Below, piece by piece: positions 44,478 to 56,945 of a stretch of 64,000 nucleotides of DNA (positions are counted from its first letter, which is position 1; every line of letters starts with the position of its first letter). The translations under genes were made by a program, and so were the position numbers. The notes below the pieces were generated by a model, which was given only the letters and a program-made list of their open reading frames with translations, did no database searches and was not told where the DNA came from. Source of the DNA: Panulirus ornatus (lineage: Eukaryota > Arthropoda > Malacostraca > Decapoda > Palinuridae); contig NC_092225.1 in NCBI RefSeq assembly GCF_036320965.1, positions 30,687,443 to 30,751,442 of the forward strand, written 5' to 3'.

Positions 44478-47400
44478 TGTAGCTTAATACCCTTCCTCTG
44501 CAATGGTTTGTTTTCACTGTCCCCTCTCTGCCATGATACCTGTAAGCTCTGTGGCTAGCAGTTTCGCATTCACATATTATCTCTCTCTCTCTATTACATA
44601 ATGCAAAAAGTAAGCTATAACGCTTTAATTCACCAAGAAATATCTATATACAAATCTAATATTTTTGGACCACAATTTTCATATCTAGTATAATTGATAA
44701 AGTCATTATAAAATCGTAGTGGGAAGGTGTGTGCGCACTTGTGTAGAACGAGTCTTGCTGTCCGTACCAGACGAATTCCATGGTGGCGGGAAGCAAGTGG
44801 GTGTTATTGTCGATTCAAATATATATTCATATGAAAATCGGCTTTAACTGGTATAAGTACCATATGCTAATGCAGTGTTAGTAGTCATTATCATGTGTTA
44901 TAAAATGACAGAGGTCCGTACAATGTGAACAATGAATACATAAAAATGGAATGTCTCCATCCACCTGCGCGACATTTTTGTTTATAACCTTACTATATAA
45001 TTTACCTTCTCAGAGATCCGTCACTAACAGACTGTAGGCTATGATTGAGCATGGTTCAAGATGATATGAAGAACCCTCTTATGCTGTGCACATACGCAGA
45101 AGTTAGATACTCGTTTCTGGGGAAAGGCAAATTTCTCTCGATTCACTTTCACTTCGCAGTCGTATCACTGTGAATTCAGTCTTCTTCAAGGAAAATCAAC
45201 AACTGAACGAGCACAAGAGATTTACTGAACAACACAGGAATATGTATGGACTGCAATATGAGAGCTGTTTCGCCTTCGACCCCGATTCAATGCGGCTTTC
45301 ACAATAAGATATATATTCAGCTAATATCATACATGGAACACGACAACAAACAGAACTAAACTGCCTCAAAGAGTGAATACAAATTTCATTACGCTGAAGA
45401 AAGGTAGAGCAGAAAGATAAGCTGAAACAAGTGGCTGAGGTGCATCTCGACTGAAAAACAAGATAAGTAGATATGCTGGAGGACCCAGGAGGCATGCTTC
45501 ACTCTCTTGCACTCAGGTTAGGGACCTTGGGTACCACATAAGGAAAGAAAGATTTGAAATGTTAGAAAAAGAGAGTTCACAGTGCAGAGTGACATGTTAA
45601 AATGATTATTTACTACGGTATCAATAATACTGATTTCAAGGTAGACCTAGGCCTCCGGATACCGTCTGTTGTCCTGCCGAACGAAAGGTCACATACATTT
45701 TTATTCTACTAACTAAACGTGAAAGGTACGATATTATTGTGAGTAATTCTCAAGACTAAACACTTACGTAATAATACTGATAACTATAATAATACCACCA
45801 TTCCAGGACACGCAGAAAACGTAACGACCAGGTAGCTTTCACATACGGTAAAAGCAACCTCGTCTAACATGGCCCTAAGGTTTTTACTGGTGTCAAGTAC
45901 AGTATTCCTTGTAATAGCTGTAAGTGATAGGTTCCATGTCGGTCAGAATAAGAAACAAACACGTGTTACCCAAAATAAAAATACACTGTAATAAAATCGG
46001 ACAACATATAACAGCTTGTGATTTGTCATATCCACTGGGAAAACGCTTCCTACATCAGGAGTACTGTGATCTGGTAAGTAATGTTGTCGAGCTCTACGAC
46101 GTGGTATCAGGTACCTATGATAAGACCGACAATGTGAGATACAGGTATTTAAGATGTGATAAATTGATCTCTGAGCAGATTTGTTTGAGGTACCTCCTCC
46201 CGTGACTCACGGCAGTTAATTCAATGATCATGGAAAGTTTGATGAGGTGACAAAGGAGTAAAAAGGGAATGAACACAAAATCGCAACAGGGGAGGGAGAT
46301 AAGACTGTACATAACTAAAGGAAAGAGGGTGGAATTATCATAAAACAGCGATAAGTAGGAGGCTGGTCTATATATCATAGAGAATGTTGAAGGAGCAGTT
46401 GTATCTGGAGCTGCTCAACAGAATCTGAATATAAGGAATGATGTATGTATGTACCTACCTTGAGGGCGGGGACACGTGTACAGCTCACGAGGACAGTGGC
46501 CAAAATAACACCTGTAGAGCAAAGAAAGACCAGCGAGTGACATTATCGCGCAAGGAAAGGAATGGTTGAAAGGATGTGAGCAGCACTTCATACTAGAGCG
46601 AATAAAATCTCTGTAGACATAAAATAGCTGTTCACAAGCAAACAATTACGGCACCAACGTATACAAAACCTCCAGCCCACAGGAAGAAGAATTTGTGATG
46701 TTGGTTGTATTGGGTTTGCCATCCTAAGTGAGGTATATGATTACGCTTGACATGTTTATATAATCAAAGGTGTGTACTGTAGTGCTATGAAAGCTTAACA
46801 GACAGAGGGAAACGAACGATTCCTAGACAGAGGTAGAGAGAAATTGCCTTTTGGCATCAAGTTGAAAAGAGGTATGAACGGTATCAAGTATGAACAGAAA
46901 AAAAAAAAATGTTTCATCGCCCCACTAGCACTGTGGGAGAAGTTCTTGCACTTCTAAAGTTCCTTGCACAGAGGACCTCTGCAATCAGGTGACAAAGAAC
47001 ACGAGGGAGTTAGTATATTTAAAGAGAAGCAAAGTAAGATCCTTTAAGGCAAGAAAAGTATAGCCTGATGGAATCAAAGGAGATTCGAGATACAGATGTG
47101 GTGATTAAGTTACAATAGGCGCATGTAGTCCACCCCTGAAGGAGAACGATATTAAAGATTACAGAGATAACGATATATCTATTGCAGATAGCGGTCAGCT
47201 GGGTCTCTAAGAATAGTATAACAGTATTGTTCCATGCGGGTAATAAAATCGGTTCAGCTGCTACTGCTGATGAAGTGGAGTTTATAATGGGTAGATGTGA
47301 CTCCCTAGCCAAAAGCAAATTGAGGAGCGAATGACAGGAGTGTGAGTCCATCCGCTTATTGTTTACATGGTCATCAATATGCGTAGCTTTTCTAAGATTA

Positions 47401-48059
47401 ACCTACTCCCTGAAGGCTTCACTGAGGCTATGTTCTCTGAATATTCTATAGGCTTTAAGGGTCACATGAAAAATAAATGAGACGAAAAAAAATGGAATAA
47501 AAGGGAATCGTGCCAGCGAATACGTGAACAACTATGAAACAGGGACATTCAATACACCAGTTTCCGGACGCGGCCAAACACGTACAGGGAAGCAGAGGCG
47601 AAAGTCTAGCATGGCAGCCCACGGCCAGGGTCGGACCTGTTGCCCTACTCTCACCAGGTTCTGATCTTATCACACCAACTCCGCCTAATCAACAGTGGAT
47701 CGGGAGCGTCACACTGTTGACACATTTCCTCAAAGTTCAACTGGTCTGGACGAAGTCCGCAAAAACAACGAGCTGGAACCAAGTAAAACTGATTCCAAGA
47801 TAGGCCTCTGTCATAATAGTACTATAAATGATATCAATAACGAATTATCATAACGTAATCATTACCTCGCCACTGGGATTTTAAGGTCTATTTTATTGAA
47901 AGAAAATAATTCAGAGCAGGGGCATGAGAAAAACATTACAATCCAGACAGAGCATACCATGAGTGGCTGACGGCTGCACTAAACCCAAAGACGTGCCGTA
48001 TGTATAGGCAACAAGCGACACCCACACTGAGAAGTACAAGTTCAGTGTTGTAAGCCGAG

Positions 48060-48060
<1 letters not shown>
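44478..48060. other. Snx27 5' flank and unassigned sequence
   Basis: Holds the Snx27 5' UTR and presumably its promoter; no TATA box or start site can be fixed. No protein family was recognised in any frame. Confidence 0.4.

Positions 48061-48118
<58 letters not shown>
48061..48118. repeat. (CT)n microsatellite
   Basis: About 58 bases of uninterrupted CT repeat. Confidence 0.98.
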
Positions 48119-48120
<2 letters not shown>

Positions 48121-48302
48121 TAAATCTTTACTACATTTCATGCATCACCCAGCCCCATGTAGACAGTTCGGTCTTTTAAAATAGGCCTGGTCAATACTTA
48201 GTATTCGTCCCGCGGGCTCCGCCTTCGCTTAAGCTCGTCTCAGCCATATATCAACATTAGTGTTACCCCTCCCAGCCACACCAGTCTGGCCAGCTCAATC
48301 TT

Positions 48303-48303
<1 letters not shown>

Positions 48304-48379
<76 letters not shown>
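48304..48379. repeat. (AT)n microsatellite
   Basis: About 75 bases of AT repeat. Confidence 0.98.
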
Positions 48380-48382
<3 letters not shown>

Positions 48383-49128
48383 GTCGCTCCAACCAGTTTT
48401 ACGTGAACCTATGGAATGAATTCATGAACATGAAACCCTAAGCTGATTCCAGTAACTTGACATAAATATCACTAGTTTCTTATTTGTGGGTAATAACGCA
48501 TCCAATATTATGTATAACTATTCAAATACCGATATCACCCTGCTGCCTGAACATATGTGTACTAACTACATGGGTCTCTCAGACCATCTCTGTTACTTCC
48601 TTAATGTCCATCTGTATTGGTATTATCAAGTACATTCAAGTCTGCCTGTGGCCCGGTAAATAAATCAAACGAAGACTTCCAACTTTTCCCCATCATCACC
48701 ATTTGGTTCTCTCGTCACTGATATCATTTCTTCAAGCTACTTACAGGGTCTCCAAAGCCATCTGGATCACTATCAGGTCTACTAGGTCCTCTCCGAACCT
48801 AGTCGGCTGGTGTTCATGAAAAACCAGACCCGCTCCTTGACGATCCGCCTCTACGAGCCACCCCTGTTGATTTCTACACAACACGAAGTGAACATAAATA
48901 GATAAATCCTGTGTCTATTCCTTGGTGTCATCTGTGGTGATAATAAGTTGACAAAATTCTTCAGAACACAGGGGGATTTTCATTTGTTGGTGCTCATAGA
49001 CATCTCTCTGAATGTGAAGTTCACCCTTAACATTACCTTACATGGTAGCAACGGTAGTTCTTCGTCCCTGCCCTTTGCGCTAGACTGCGAGGTTATCGCT
49101 GGGGACCACACTTGAAAACTAAGCCCTA

Positions 49129-49130
<2 letters not shown>
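48380..49130. other. Unassigned sequence
   Basis: No intact ORF; no family recognised. Confidence 0.3.

Positions 49131-49204
<74 letters not shown>
49131..49204. repeat. (AT)n microsatellite
   Basis: About 73 bases of AT repeat. Confidence 0.98.
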
Positions 49205-49207
<3 letters not shown>

Positions 49208-50512
49208 AGCCATCCCAAGGAACTGAGAATGGAGTTATGTTGAAAATAAGGTATCAGCGTTTGGTAGCCTGGAATGTTTGTTCACAGCAAAGCTCAGAAA
49301 TGCGAACGTGTTAAAATCGGTGAAATTTTTAGAAAACAAATGGCTGGTTTTCGTCCGAAGGGCATTTCCCACGTAATTATTTTGAGATCCGACGTTAAAA
49401 AGCCATTTCCAGTACTCTTCCGAGTTGAAATGATATGAAATTTAGTGATATGTGACAACATAGAATATGAAGGTTAATGGAATGTCACAGACCTGGCGGA
49501 TAACGATTTCCGTGGGTTTAACTGTGAGATGAACATCGATCTCGTGAGACTCACGGAAATTCCATGAAGGTTGACATTCCTGAAAACCGACAGTGTCGGT
49601 GAGTCTCAGGGCCAGCAGTTACACGTGTGGCCGTTGTTTGTGGCACGCATACAAAATAAACCTGGTGGTATCTGGCCGGACTGGAAACTACCCTGGAAGA
49701 GAGATACGGGGATAATAATGGTGATTTAATGATAAAAACAATGTCTTGGAAACCCAAGAAGCCAGGCCTAAGGATACGTAATAGTCATAATTTTAACTAT
49801 TATGAAACAAAATTAGTATGTCTTGTGTAATTATAGGAAATATACACAGCAATTAAACAAGGTTGAGACAAATGATATCACTGCTGACGAAAACTGGGAA
49901 CTGAAATATGAATTAAACATAAAATTCATTACTGTAACAGGCAAACGGAGGAGTGTGTGTAAACATGCACAGGGGGTAGGCGGAGCGGCCTCGCTGGGCG
50001 TCTGTACCTTATGATCATTTCCGCAATTTCTCTCGAATTCAACCTGATTCAAAGGTTTGATAGATGCTATACTGCTTCATCATGTTTGCCTACGCGCGAG
50101 TGGGTTGGAAAGTTTAAATATTCGAAAAAAAAAGTAAAATCTATTTTACCTCAGCCTAACAAAATCCAGCCTGGATTATTTCAGAGAAAATAAAAACAAA
50201 ATCTTTTAAATACGACAGACTTCTCATTAGTGAGTAACGCCTCCATCATGCTGTGAATAAATGCCGGTGGACAAGCCGAGGTCCGCCCCTCATACCCTAT
50301 CAAGTTACTTCACACTAATACACAGTTATCTCGCTCCAGGCTGATAAAAATATCATCAAATACTGTGTGACTGCAGCAATAACACATGCGGTAAACAGGA
50401 GACGAGACGACCGCACTGCGACTCCGGCAACAAATGTGGTGGCAATACATAGATTCCTGTAGCGCTAATGAGGGACGGAGTCAATACTTCCTCTCCATCA
50501 GTATCAACCAGG

Positions 50513-50514
<2 letters not shown>
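49205..50514. other. Unassigned sequence
   Basis: No gene or element recognised on either strand. Confidence 0.35.

Positions 50515-50574
<60 letters not shown>
50515..50574. repeat. (CT)n microsatellite
   Basis: About 60 bases of CT repeat. Confidence 0.98.
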
Positions 50575-50663
50575 GTAACAAGCACGCGGGCTGTAATGCA
50601 CAATTCCGCTCTGAGCAATACCGTGTTAGATAATAATTAAACGCTATATATGTAAATATGATT

Positions 50664-50881
50664 GGGATAGGGGAGAAAGAATACTGCCCATGTATTTCCT
50701 GCGTGTCGTGGAAGGCGACTAAAAGGGTGGGAGCAGAGCGCTGGAAATTCTTCCCTCCAATTCTTACTTTTCCAAAAGAAGGAACAGAGGAGGGGGCCAA
50801 GTGAAGAATTATCCCTTTAAGGCTCAGTCATCTGTTCTTGAATGCTACCTCGCTAACGCGGGAAATGGTATGAAAAAGAAA

Positions 50882-50884
<3 letters not shown>
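50664..50884 (+). mobile_element. LINE-derived SINE copy
   Basis: Plus-strand copy with head GGGATAGGGGAGAAAGAATA, the GAACAGAG...hairpin and tail GCTACCTCGCTAACGCGGGA then AATGGTATGAAAAAGAAAG. Older than the 35-kb copy: more differences. Followed directly by (AT)n. Confidence 0.88.

Positions 50885-50951
<67 letters not shown>
50885..50951. repeat. (AT)n microsatellite
   Basis: AT repeat between the SINE tail and a bare LINE tail. Confidence 0.98.
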
Positions 50952-50953
<2 letters not shown>

Positions 50954-51012
50954 ATTTGCGCTACCTCGCAAACGCGGGAGACAGCGACAAAGTATAAAAA
51001 AAAAAAAAAATT
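50952..51012 (+). mobile_element. Bare LINE 3' tail
   Basis: Only the last roughly 45 bases of the LINE (GCGCTACCTCGCAAACGCGG ... GACAAAGTAT) plus a poly(A) run: an extreme 5' truncation. Confidence 0.85.
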
Positions 51013-51421
51013 TATTTGGACACAAAGAAAATGAGTTAGGAAAGGTTGACAGAAAGGATATATGTGTGAGAAGTGGAGGGTACAAGCAGAACGGGAAGAC
51101 CGAATTGGAAGTGGATGGAGTGAAAAAGATTTTGAGCGATTGGGGCCAGAACAAGCAGGAGGGTGAAAGGCGTGCACAGGACAGAGTGAGTTGGAACGAT
51201 ATGATATATAGAGGTCGACGTGCTGTCAATGGACTGAACCAGGGTATGTGAAGCGTCCGGGATGAACCATGGAAAGGTCTGTGGGGCTTGGTTGTGGATA
51301 GGAAGCTGTGGTTTCGGTGCATTACACATGACAGTTAGAGAATGGATGTGAGCGGATGCGGCCCTTTTTAGTCTGTTTCCAGCGGTAACTCGCTCACACG
51401 GGGAACGATGATTCAAGTATG

Positions 51422-51424
<3 letters not shown>
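51013..51424 (+). mobile_element. Older RTE-like LINE fragment
   Basis: RT C-terminus (LTERIYV-like, GRPNWKWMEW region, [31 protein letters not shown]) and then long-form 3' UTR (GTGAAGCGTCCGGGATGAAC, GAAGCTGTGGTTTCGGTGCA) ending before (AT)n at 51425. Diverged and frame-shifted. Confidence 0.85.

Positions 51425-51497
<73 letters not shown>
51425..51497. repeat. (AT)n microsatellite
   Basis: About 72 bases of AT repeat. Confidence 0.98.
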
Positions 51498-51499
<2 letters not shown>

Positions 51500-51652
51500 A
51501 GGTCGACCTCGCCCACACTAACAATGGCTCACAGAACACCAGTTCCTGAAGGACACAAAGAACACAATGTGTTAGTGTGATAAAAGGGCAAGTGTGAGTG
51601 TATTCCTGATCGTCTTTTGAGGCAGGAGGTGGGGCGAAGGCCCCGCACCCAC

Positions 51653-51900
51653 CTCCTTGTTGGTGTTGTTAAAGGTGAGGCACCGGAGGTCAGGAGAGAG
51701 GCGGCCAGTCACAGTGAGGGAGGAAGAGCGCATTGGAACGGCAGCTCCTTCGCTCGCAACGCCTACAGGAACACCCGCTCGAGCACGACGGGTGAGAGAT
51801 CCCCCCTTGAGCACGACTGTCGTACCGCCGTGTTCAAGTGGATGGACTGTGAGTACCGTCCGGGGACTAGTGGTGCCATAACGAAAGTCATTTATCATTT
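51653..51900 (-). CDS. Candidate orphan exon, protein unknown
   Basis: Minus strand: acceptor ATGTCTCCAG, then 248 bases open in one frame, then donor GTGGGT. Two leading bases plus 82 whole codons, MINDFRYGTTSPRTVLTVHP to RCLTFNNTNKE. It is GC- and CpG-richer than its surroundings, which suits coding sequence: 51653-51900 stands out from AT-rich flanks. I do not recognise the protein and found no partner exon, so it may be part of a gene lying mostly outside the window, or chance. Confidence 0.42.
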
Positions 51901-52405
51901 CTGGAGACATATATTGAGTGCAAAAAGGGGGCTGCTTTTGAATGAACGAAGCATAGATTTGTCTCCGGCATGACAGAGCGTCCTGCAAGAAGAGAAATTC
52001 TCTCGTTTATCTGAAGACGCTAATGAACTCCCCCACTGTGCTTTTAAAAATAGCTGCTGTTCATCCTCCTCCTCCCACCCTGTTCCGTCCTGGGAGCGCT
52101 TGTGCATCCAGTTCCTTGCCCCCGACCAAGGCTTCCGGCCCACACCACTCTTGAAACTCGCTCCATAAAGCCATCAAACGTAATTCATAACTTAACCAAG
52201 TTCTCGGCACAACCCAATGGGGATACGACGGCGCTACCGGCGGCCGGGGGGTAATGCGACCTCTCACCCGACTCTCAAAAAAGACTTAACTCAAAAAGAC
52301 CTGGTGGTACCGTGGTGCTGTTGTGGTGCTGTCCTGCTCAAAGCTCGTCCCGCCATGACCACTCTCGCTCGAAAGCAATAATGTTCACAAGTCTGAGCTG
52401 CCCCC

Positions 52406-52408
<3 letters not shown>

Positions 52409-52483
<75 letters not shown>
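52409..52483. repeat. (CT)n microsatellite
   Basis: About 74 bases; pairs in inverted sense with the (GA)n at 52562. Confidence 0.98.
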
Positions 52484-52487
<4 letters not shown>

Positions 52488-52561
52488 CACACCCACACAC
52501 TCTCCCTCATGTTCCGAGGTAACTCACTAAGAGTCTCGGTGACCAGCGTTTGGTAATTGGG

Positions 52562-52564
52562 GAA

Positions 52565-52649
<85 letters not shown>
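52562..52649. repeat. (GA)n microsatellite
   Basis: About 85 bases, 80 bases downstream of the (CT)n array, followed by a G run. Confidence 0.98.
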
Positions 52650-52658
<9 letters not shown>

Positions 52659-52886
52659 TTACCTGAGGCGTGAGGAGGAAGTCCTCCTCCACCCCCCACC
52701 CACCCTGCTAGCCCACAGACACCACTGTTGCCAGGTTCGTACAGTAACCCCGGTGTGTTCACGCCCCCTCACCCCCCCCCCCCCCACACACACATGTATG
52801 TGTATACATAGACAGAAATAAAGACACGGTACAGTTTACAAAGTCAAGAGACGGGGTAACGCGAGTGTAAAACTCCCTCCGCGTAA

Positions 52887-52914
52887 CAGACACACACACA
52901 CACACACACACACA
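52887..52914. repeat. (AC)n microsatellite
   Basis: Short AC repeat. Confidence 0.95.
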
Positions 52915-53239
52915 GATATCACACTGAGGAAGAACACTGCTTAATGAAGTCCTTAGATCCTCACGGGGATGAACACACATGGAGGTTCATATAATGCGTG
53001 TTAGGAGTACATGTCGTACCAGCACATGTCTGAAGCCGTCAGGGTCAGAGGAACGTATTTGTCACACACACACAATTATCGTGAAATTGTAAACATTGCC
53101 ACTGGAACTGCACTTGTGAGAAGCGGTCTCCTGGTACTTAATATGGCATGTATAGTAAGACACAAAGTTCTTAAAGACGAATGAAGAAAATAAATCTTTG
53201 GCAGCGGACCAAAACAAAATGATAAAGACAGAGGAAGCA

Positions 53240-54370
53240 GAGTATGGCTGTGAGAACAGTGTGGTTGTAGAGGTTGTGGGTGAGAAGTGTGGTTGTAGGA
53301 GTATGACCTTAGGGGTTATGGGTGAGGAGTGTGGATGTAGAGAGTTATGAGTGAGAGGTATAGTTTTAGGAGTTGTGGGTTAGGGGTGTGTTTGTAGAGG
53401 GTTTAGGGTGAGGAGTGTCGTTATTGGGGGTTGTGAGTGAAAGGTATAGTTGTAGAGGTTGTGAGTGAGGATTGTGACCCTAAGTAGTTTTCAAAGGAGT
53501 ATGGTTATAGGTAAGAAGTATGGTTGTGGAAGGTTGTACAGGAGGAATCTATATACAAGAAACCGTGGGTGAAGTATGCGGTTGTAAGATGCTGCAGGTA
53601 AAGAGTGTGGTTGTAGGTTGTGGGGCAGGAGTGGGTTACAGTATGGGGCTGGGGTCTAGTGGCCTGGAGACACATGTCTTGCGCTGTTCTTAACATCCAG
53701 GGACCTCCAGCGAGCGCGGTCGGCCCTGTAGCACAAGGCCTCTCTGCTCTAGTATTAAGGGCGTGTGCCGTGGGACGTCTCCCTCCTCCCACGTCCTCCT
53801 CAGCCAGGAGGGTGTGAGGAGAGTCCACAACGCTGTGAGACCCACTTCTCCCCTTTAACCGCAACAATGTTTTGTGATCTTAATACATCACCTGTTTCCT
53901 TTCTTTTCTTTTTTTTCCCCTTTACACGGTAGGTTTGCACAATCCTTGCGATTCGGGCAGAGCAGTGCGAATGGTGTGGTACGGCAAACGCTGGAGCAGT
54001 GGTGAAGAAGGGTGGTTGTAGGAGGGTGTGTTCATGTGTGGTTGTTGGTTGTTGCCGCCGCTAAGGGATGTGCCTGCGAGAAAGGGGTGAGGCTGTGAGA
54101 AGCTGTGGGAGATATACGTGGTTGAGAAAGGTTGTGGGTGAAGAGGGTGGTTATCGAAGTCGTGTGTGTGATTGTAGGAAGTAATGGATGAGGACTGGTT
54201 TGGTTGTGGAAGGTAATGAGAGAGGATTGTGGTCATGGGAGGAAGTGGGTGAGGACTGCGATTGTTGGAGGGTGCTGGTGATATATATGGTTGTAGGAAG
54301 GTGCTGGTGACAGGCGTAGTTGTAGGAAGGTGGTGGTGACAGGTGCGAGTGCTGGGGGACGGATGTAGGA
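53240..54370. repeat. Degenerate G-rich minisatellite
   Basis: Loose tandem units of roughly 30-36 bp around GTGTGGTTGTAGGAGGTTGT then GGGTGAGGA, at 53240-53640 and again 53990-54370. The middle (53640-53990) is GC-rich and unique-looking. Units vary in length and sequence. A frame through the middle (minus, 53505-53867) has no recognisable motif. Confidence 0.75.
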
Positions 54371-54856
54371 AAAACCAGAGCGCACGTCAGTGTGGTATCT
54401 TGGAGCGAGTGTGACTCAGTACGGTATCTTTAATGATGGTGTCACCGTTGCTATGGCCCTTAACAGACCTTGGACCCAGTGTTCGTCCCTACACCCAAAC
54501 AAGAGCCAGTGAGGTGTGGCTCTGATGCGTCCAGGTCTGCCGCTGGGTGGTGTTCCTGTCTTCTCTGATGCAGACACTCTGCCAAATCTACATTTCCTAT
54601 ATAAACAGAATGGACATCGGTATCTTAATTTGTAAGCCTGATTACGTACGATTACTCTGGAGAACACCGACGACAGTCAAAACAATACGAAGGCGACAAT
54701 GCTTAAATCAACCTAACCGAACTGATGTAGCTTTATGATTGAACGAAGACTGAAAATACTAAAAGATCAGCAAATTCTCAACAGATAGGTTAGGTTAGGT
54801 TCATTTGGTTCGTGTTGCGTAGCGTCATCGCCAGTGTTTGACAGCGCCGAGCACCT

Positions 54857-54858
<2 letters not shown>

Positions 54859-54942
<84 letters not shown>
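54859..54942. repeat. (AT)n microsatellite
   Basis: About 83 bases of AT repeat; mixed AT/GT/TTA units follow to 55050. Confidence 0.98.
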
Positions 54943-54948
<6 letters not shown>

Positions 54949-55045
54949 GTGTATATATATGTATATATATATATATATTCATTCATTCATATATTTATAT
55001 ATTTATAAATATATAAATATATATAAATATAAATATATATATGTT

Positions 55046-55049
<4 letters not shown>

Positions 55050-55132
<83 letters not shown>
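55050..55132. repeat. (AT)n microsatellite
   Basis: AT repeat directly abutting the 5' truncation point of LINE copy G. Confidence 0.98.
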
Positions 55133-55137
<5 letters not shown>

Positions 55138-56244
55138 TGTAGGTTTGCGGCAGGGGTGTGTGATGTCTCCATGGTTGTTTAATTTGTTTATGGATGGGGT
55201 TGTTAGGGAGGTAAATGCAAGAGTCTTGGAAAGAGGGGCAAGTATGAAGTCTGTTGGGGATGAGAGAGCTTGGGAAGTGAGTCAGTTGTTGTTCGCTGAT
55301 GATACAGCGCTGGTGGCGGATTCATGTGAGAAACTGCAGAAGCTGGTGACGGAGTTTGGTAAAGTGTGTGGAAGAAGAAAGTTAAGAGTAAATGTGAATA
55401 AGAGCAAGGTTATTAGGTACAGTAGGGTTGAGGGTCAAGTCAATTGGGAGGTGAGTTTGAATGGTGAAAAACTGGAGGAAGTGAAGTGTTTTAGATATCT
55501 GGGAGTGGATCTGTCAGCGGATGGAACCATGGAAGCGGAAGTGGATCATAGGGTGGGAGAGGGGGCGAAAATTTTGGGAGCCTTGAAAAATGTGTGGAAG
55601 TCGAGAACATTATCCCGGAAAGCAAAAATGGGTATGTTTGAAGGAATAGTAGTTCCAACAATGTTGTATGGTTGCGAGGCGTGGGCTATGGATAGAGTTG
55701 TGCGCAGGAGGATGGATGTGCTGGAAATGAGATGTTTGAGGACAATGTGTGGTGTGAGGTGGTTTGATCGAGTAAGTAACGTAAGGGTAAGAGAGATGTG
55801 TGGAAATAAAAAGAGCGTGGTTGAGAGAGCAGAAGAGGGTGTTTTGAAATGGTTTGGGCACATGGAGAGAATGAGTGAGGAAAGATTGACCAAGAGGATA
55901 TATGTGTCGGAGGTGGAGGGAACGAGGAGAAGAGGGAGACCAAATTGGAGGTGGAAAGATGGAGTGAAAAGGATTTTGTGTGATCGGGGCCTGAACATGC
56001 AGGAGGGTGAAAGGAGGGCAAGGAATAGAGTGAATTGGAGCGATGTGGTATACAGGGGTTGACGTGCTGTCAGTGGATTGAATCAAGGCATGTGAAGCGT
56101 CCGGGGTAAACCATGGAAAGCTGTGTAGGTATGTATATTTGCGTGTGTGGACGTATGTATATACATGTGTATGGGGGTGGGTTGGGCCATTTCTTTCGTC
56201 TGTTTCCTTGCGCTACCTCGCAAACGCGGGAGACAGCGACAAAG

Positions 56245-56277
<33 letters not shown>
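55133..56277 (+). mobile_element. RTE-like LINE, 5'-truncated copy G
   Basis: RT from [18 protein letters not shown] through [10 protein letters not shown] to [11 protein letters not shown] without a stop, short 3' UTR and about 30 A. Shares private variants with copy E ([22 protein letters not shown] and silent ones), so both come from one recent source. Both ends abut (AT)n. Confidence 0.94.
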
Positions 56278-56390
<113 letters not shown>

Positions 56391-56401
56391 TCATTCATTC
56401 A

Positions 56402-56566
56402 CTGGGAGCGGGTGGCTGGAAATCCTCCCCTCTCGTTTTTTTTCAATTTTCCAAAAGAAGGAACAGAGAAGGGGGCCAGGTGAGGATATTCCCTCAAAGG
56501 CCCAGTCCTCTGTTCTTAACGCTACCTCGCTATCGCGGGAAATGGCGAATAGTACGAAAGAAAGAA
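56402..56566 (+). mobile_element. LINE-derived SINE, 5'-truncated copy
   Basis: Begins at GGGAGCGGGTGGCTGGAAAT, keeps the hairpin GAACAGAG (56461-56468) / CTCTGTTC (56508-56515) and the tail CGCTACCTCGCTATCGCGGG. Close in sequence to the 35-kb copy. AT arrays on both sides. Confidence 0.9.
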
Positions 56567-56818
<252 letters not shown>

Positions 56819-56820
<2 letters not shown>

Positions 56821-56945
56821 CATGCGGGCTGTTTCCCCGAGTTAGCGAGGGAATGCTTAGAAGAGACGAAGAAAAGGCCTCATTCGCTCACGTCTATTCT
56901 CCAGCAGTCATGTGTAATGCACCGAAACCGCAGCTCCCATGTGGT
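56819..56945 (-). mobile_element. LINE 3' UTR fragment
   Basis: Diverged internal piece of the long-form LINE 3' UTR on the minus strand (CTGCGGTTTCGGTGCATTAC, GTGAGCGAATGAGGCC). Confidence 0.7.

Noticed and set aside
45196..45495. 99-codon Cys/Ser-rich minus frame upstream of Snx27
   Set aside because: No signal peptide or domain and no transcript context; probably chance.
52406..52762. Arg-Glu and Leu-Ser repeat frames in (CT)n/(GA)n
   Set aside because: Pure microsatellite translation.
53505..53867. 120-codon minus-strand frame in the minisatellite
   Set aside because: Half of it is minisatellite; the rest shows no family and no splice sites that I could support.
54941..55140. Poly-(Ile-Tyr) open frames in AT arrays, some fused to RT (54941, 33845, 56113)
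   Set aside because: They are translations of (AT)n and carry no information; the fusion is only the array abutting a truncated LINE.
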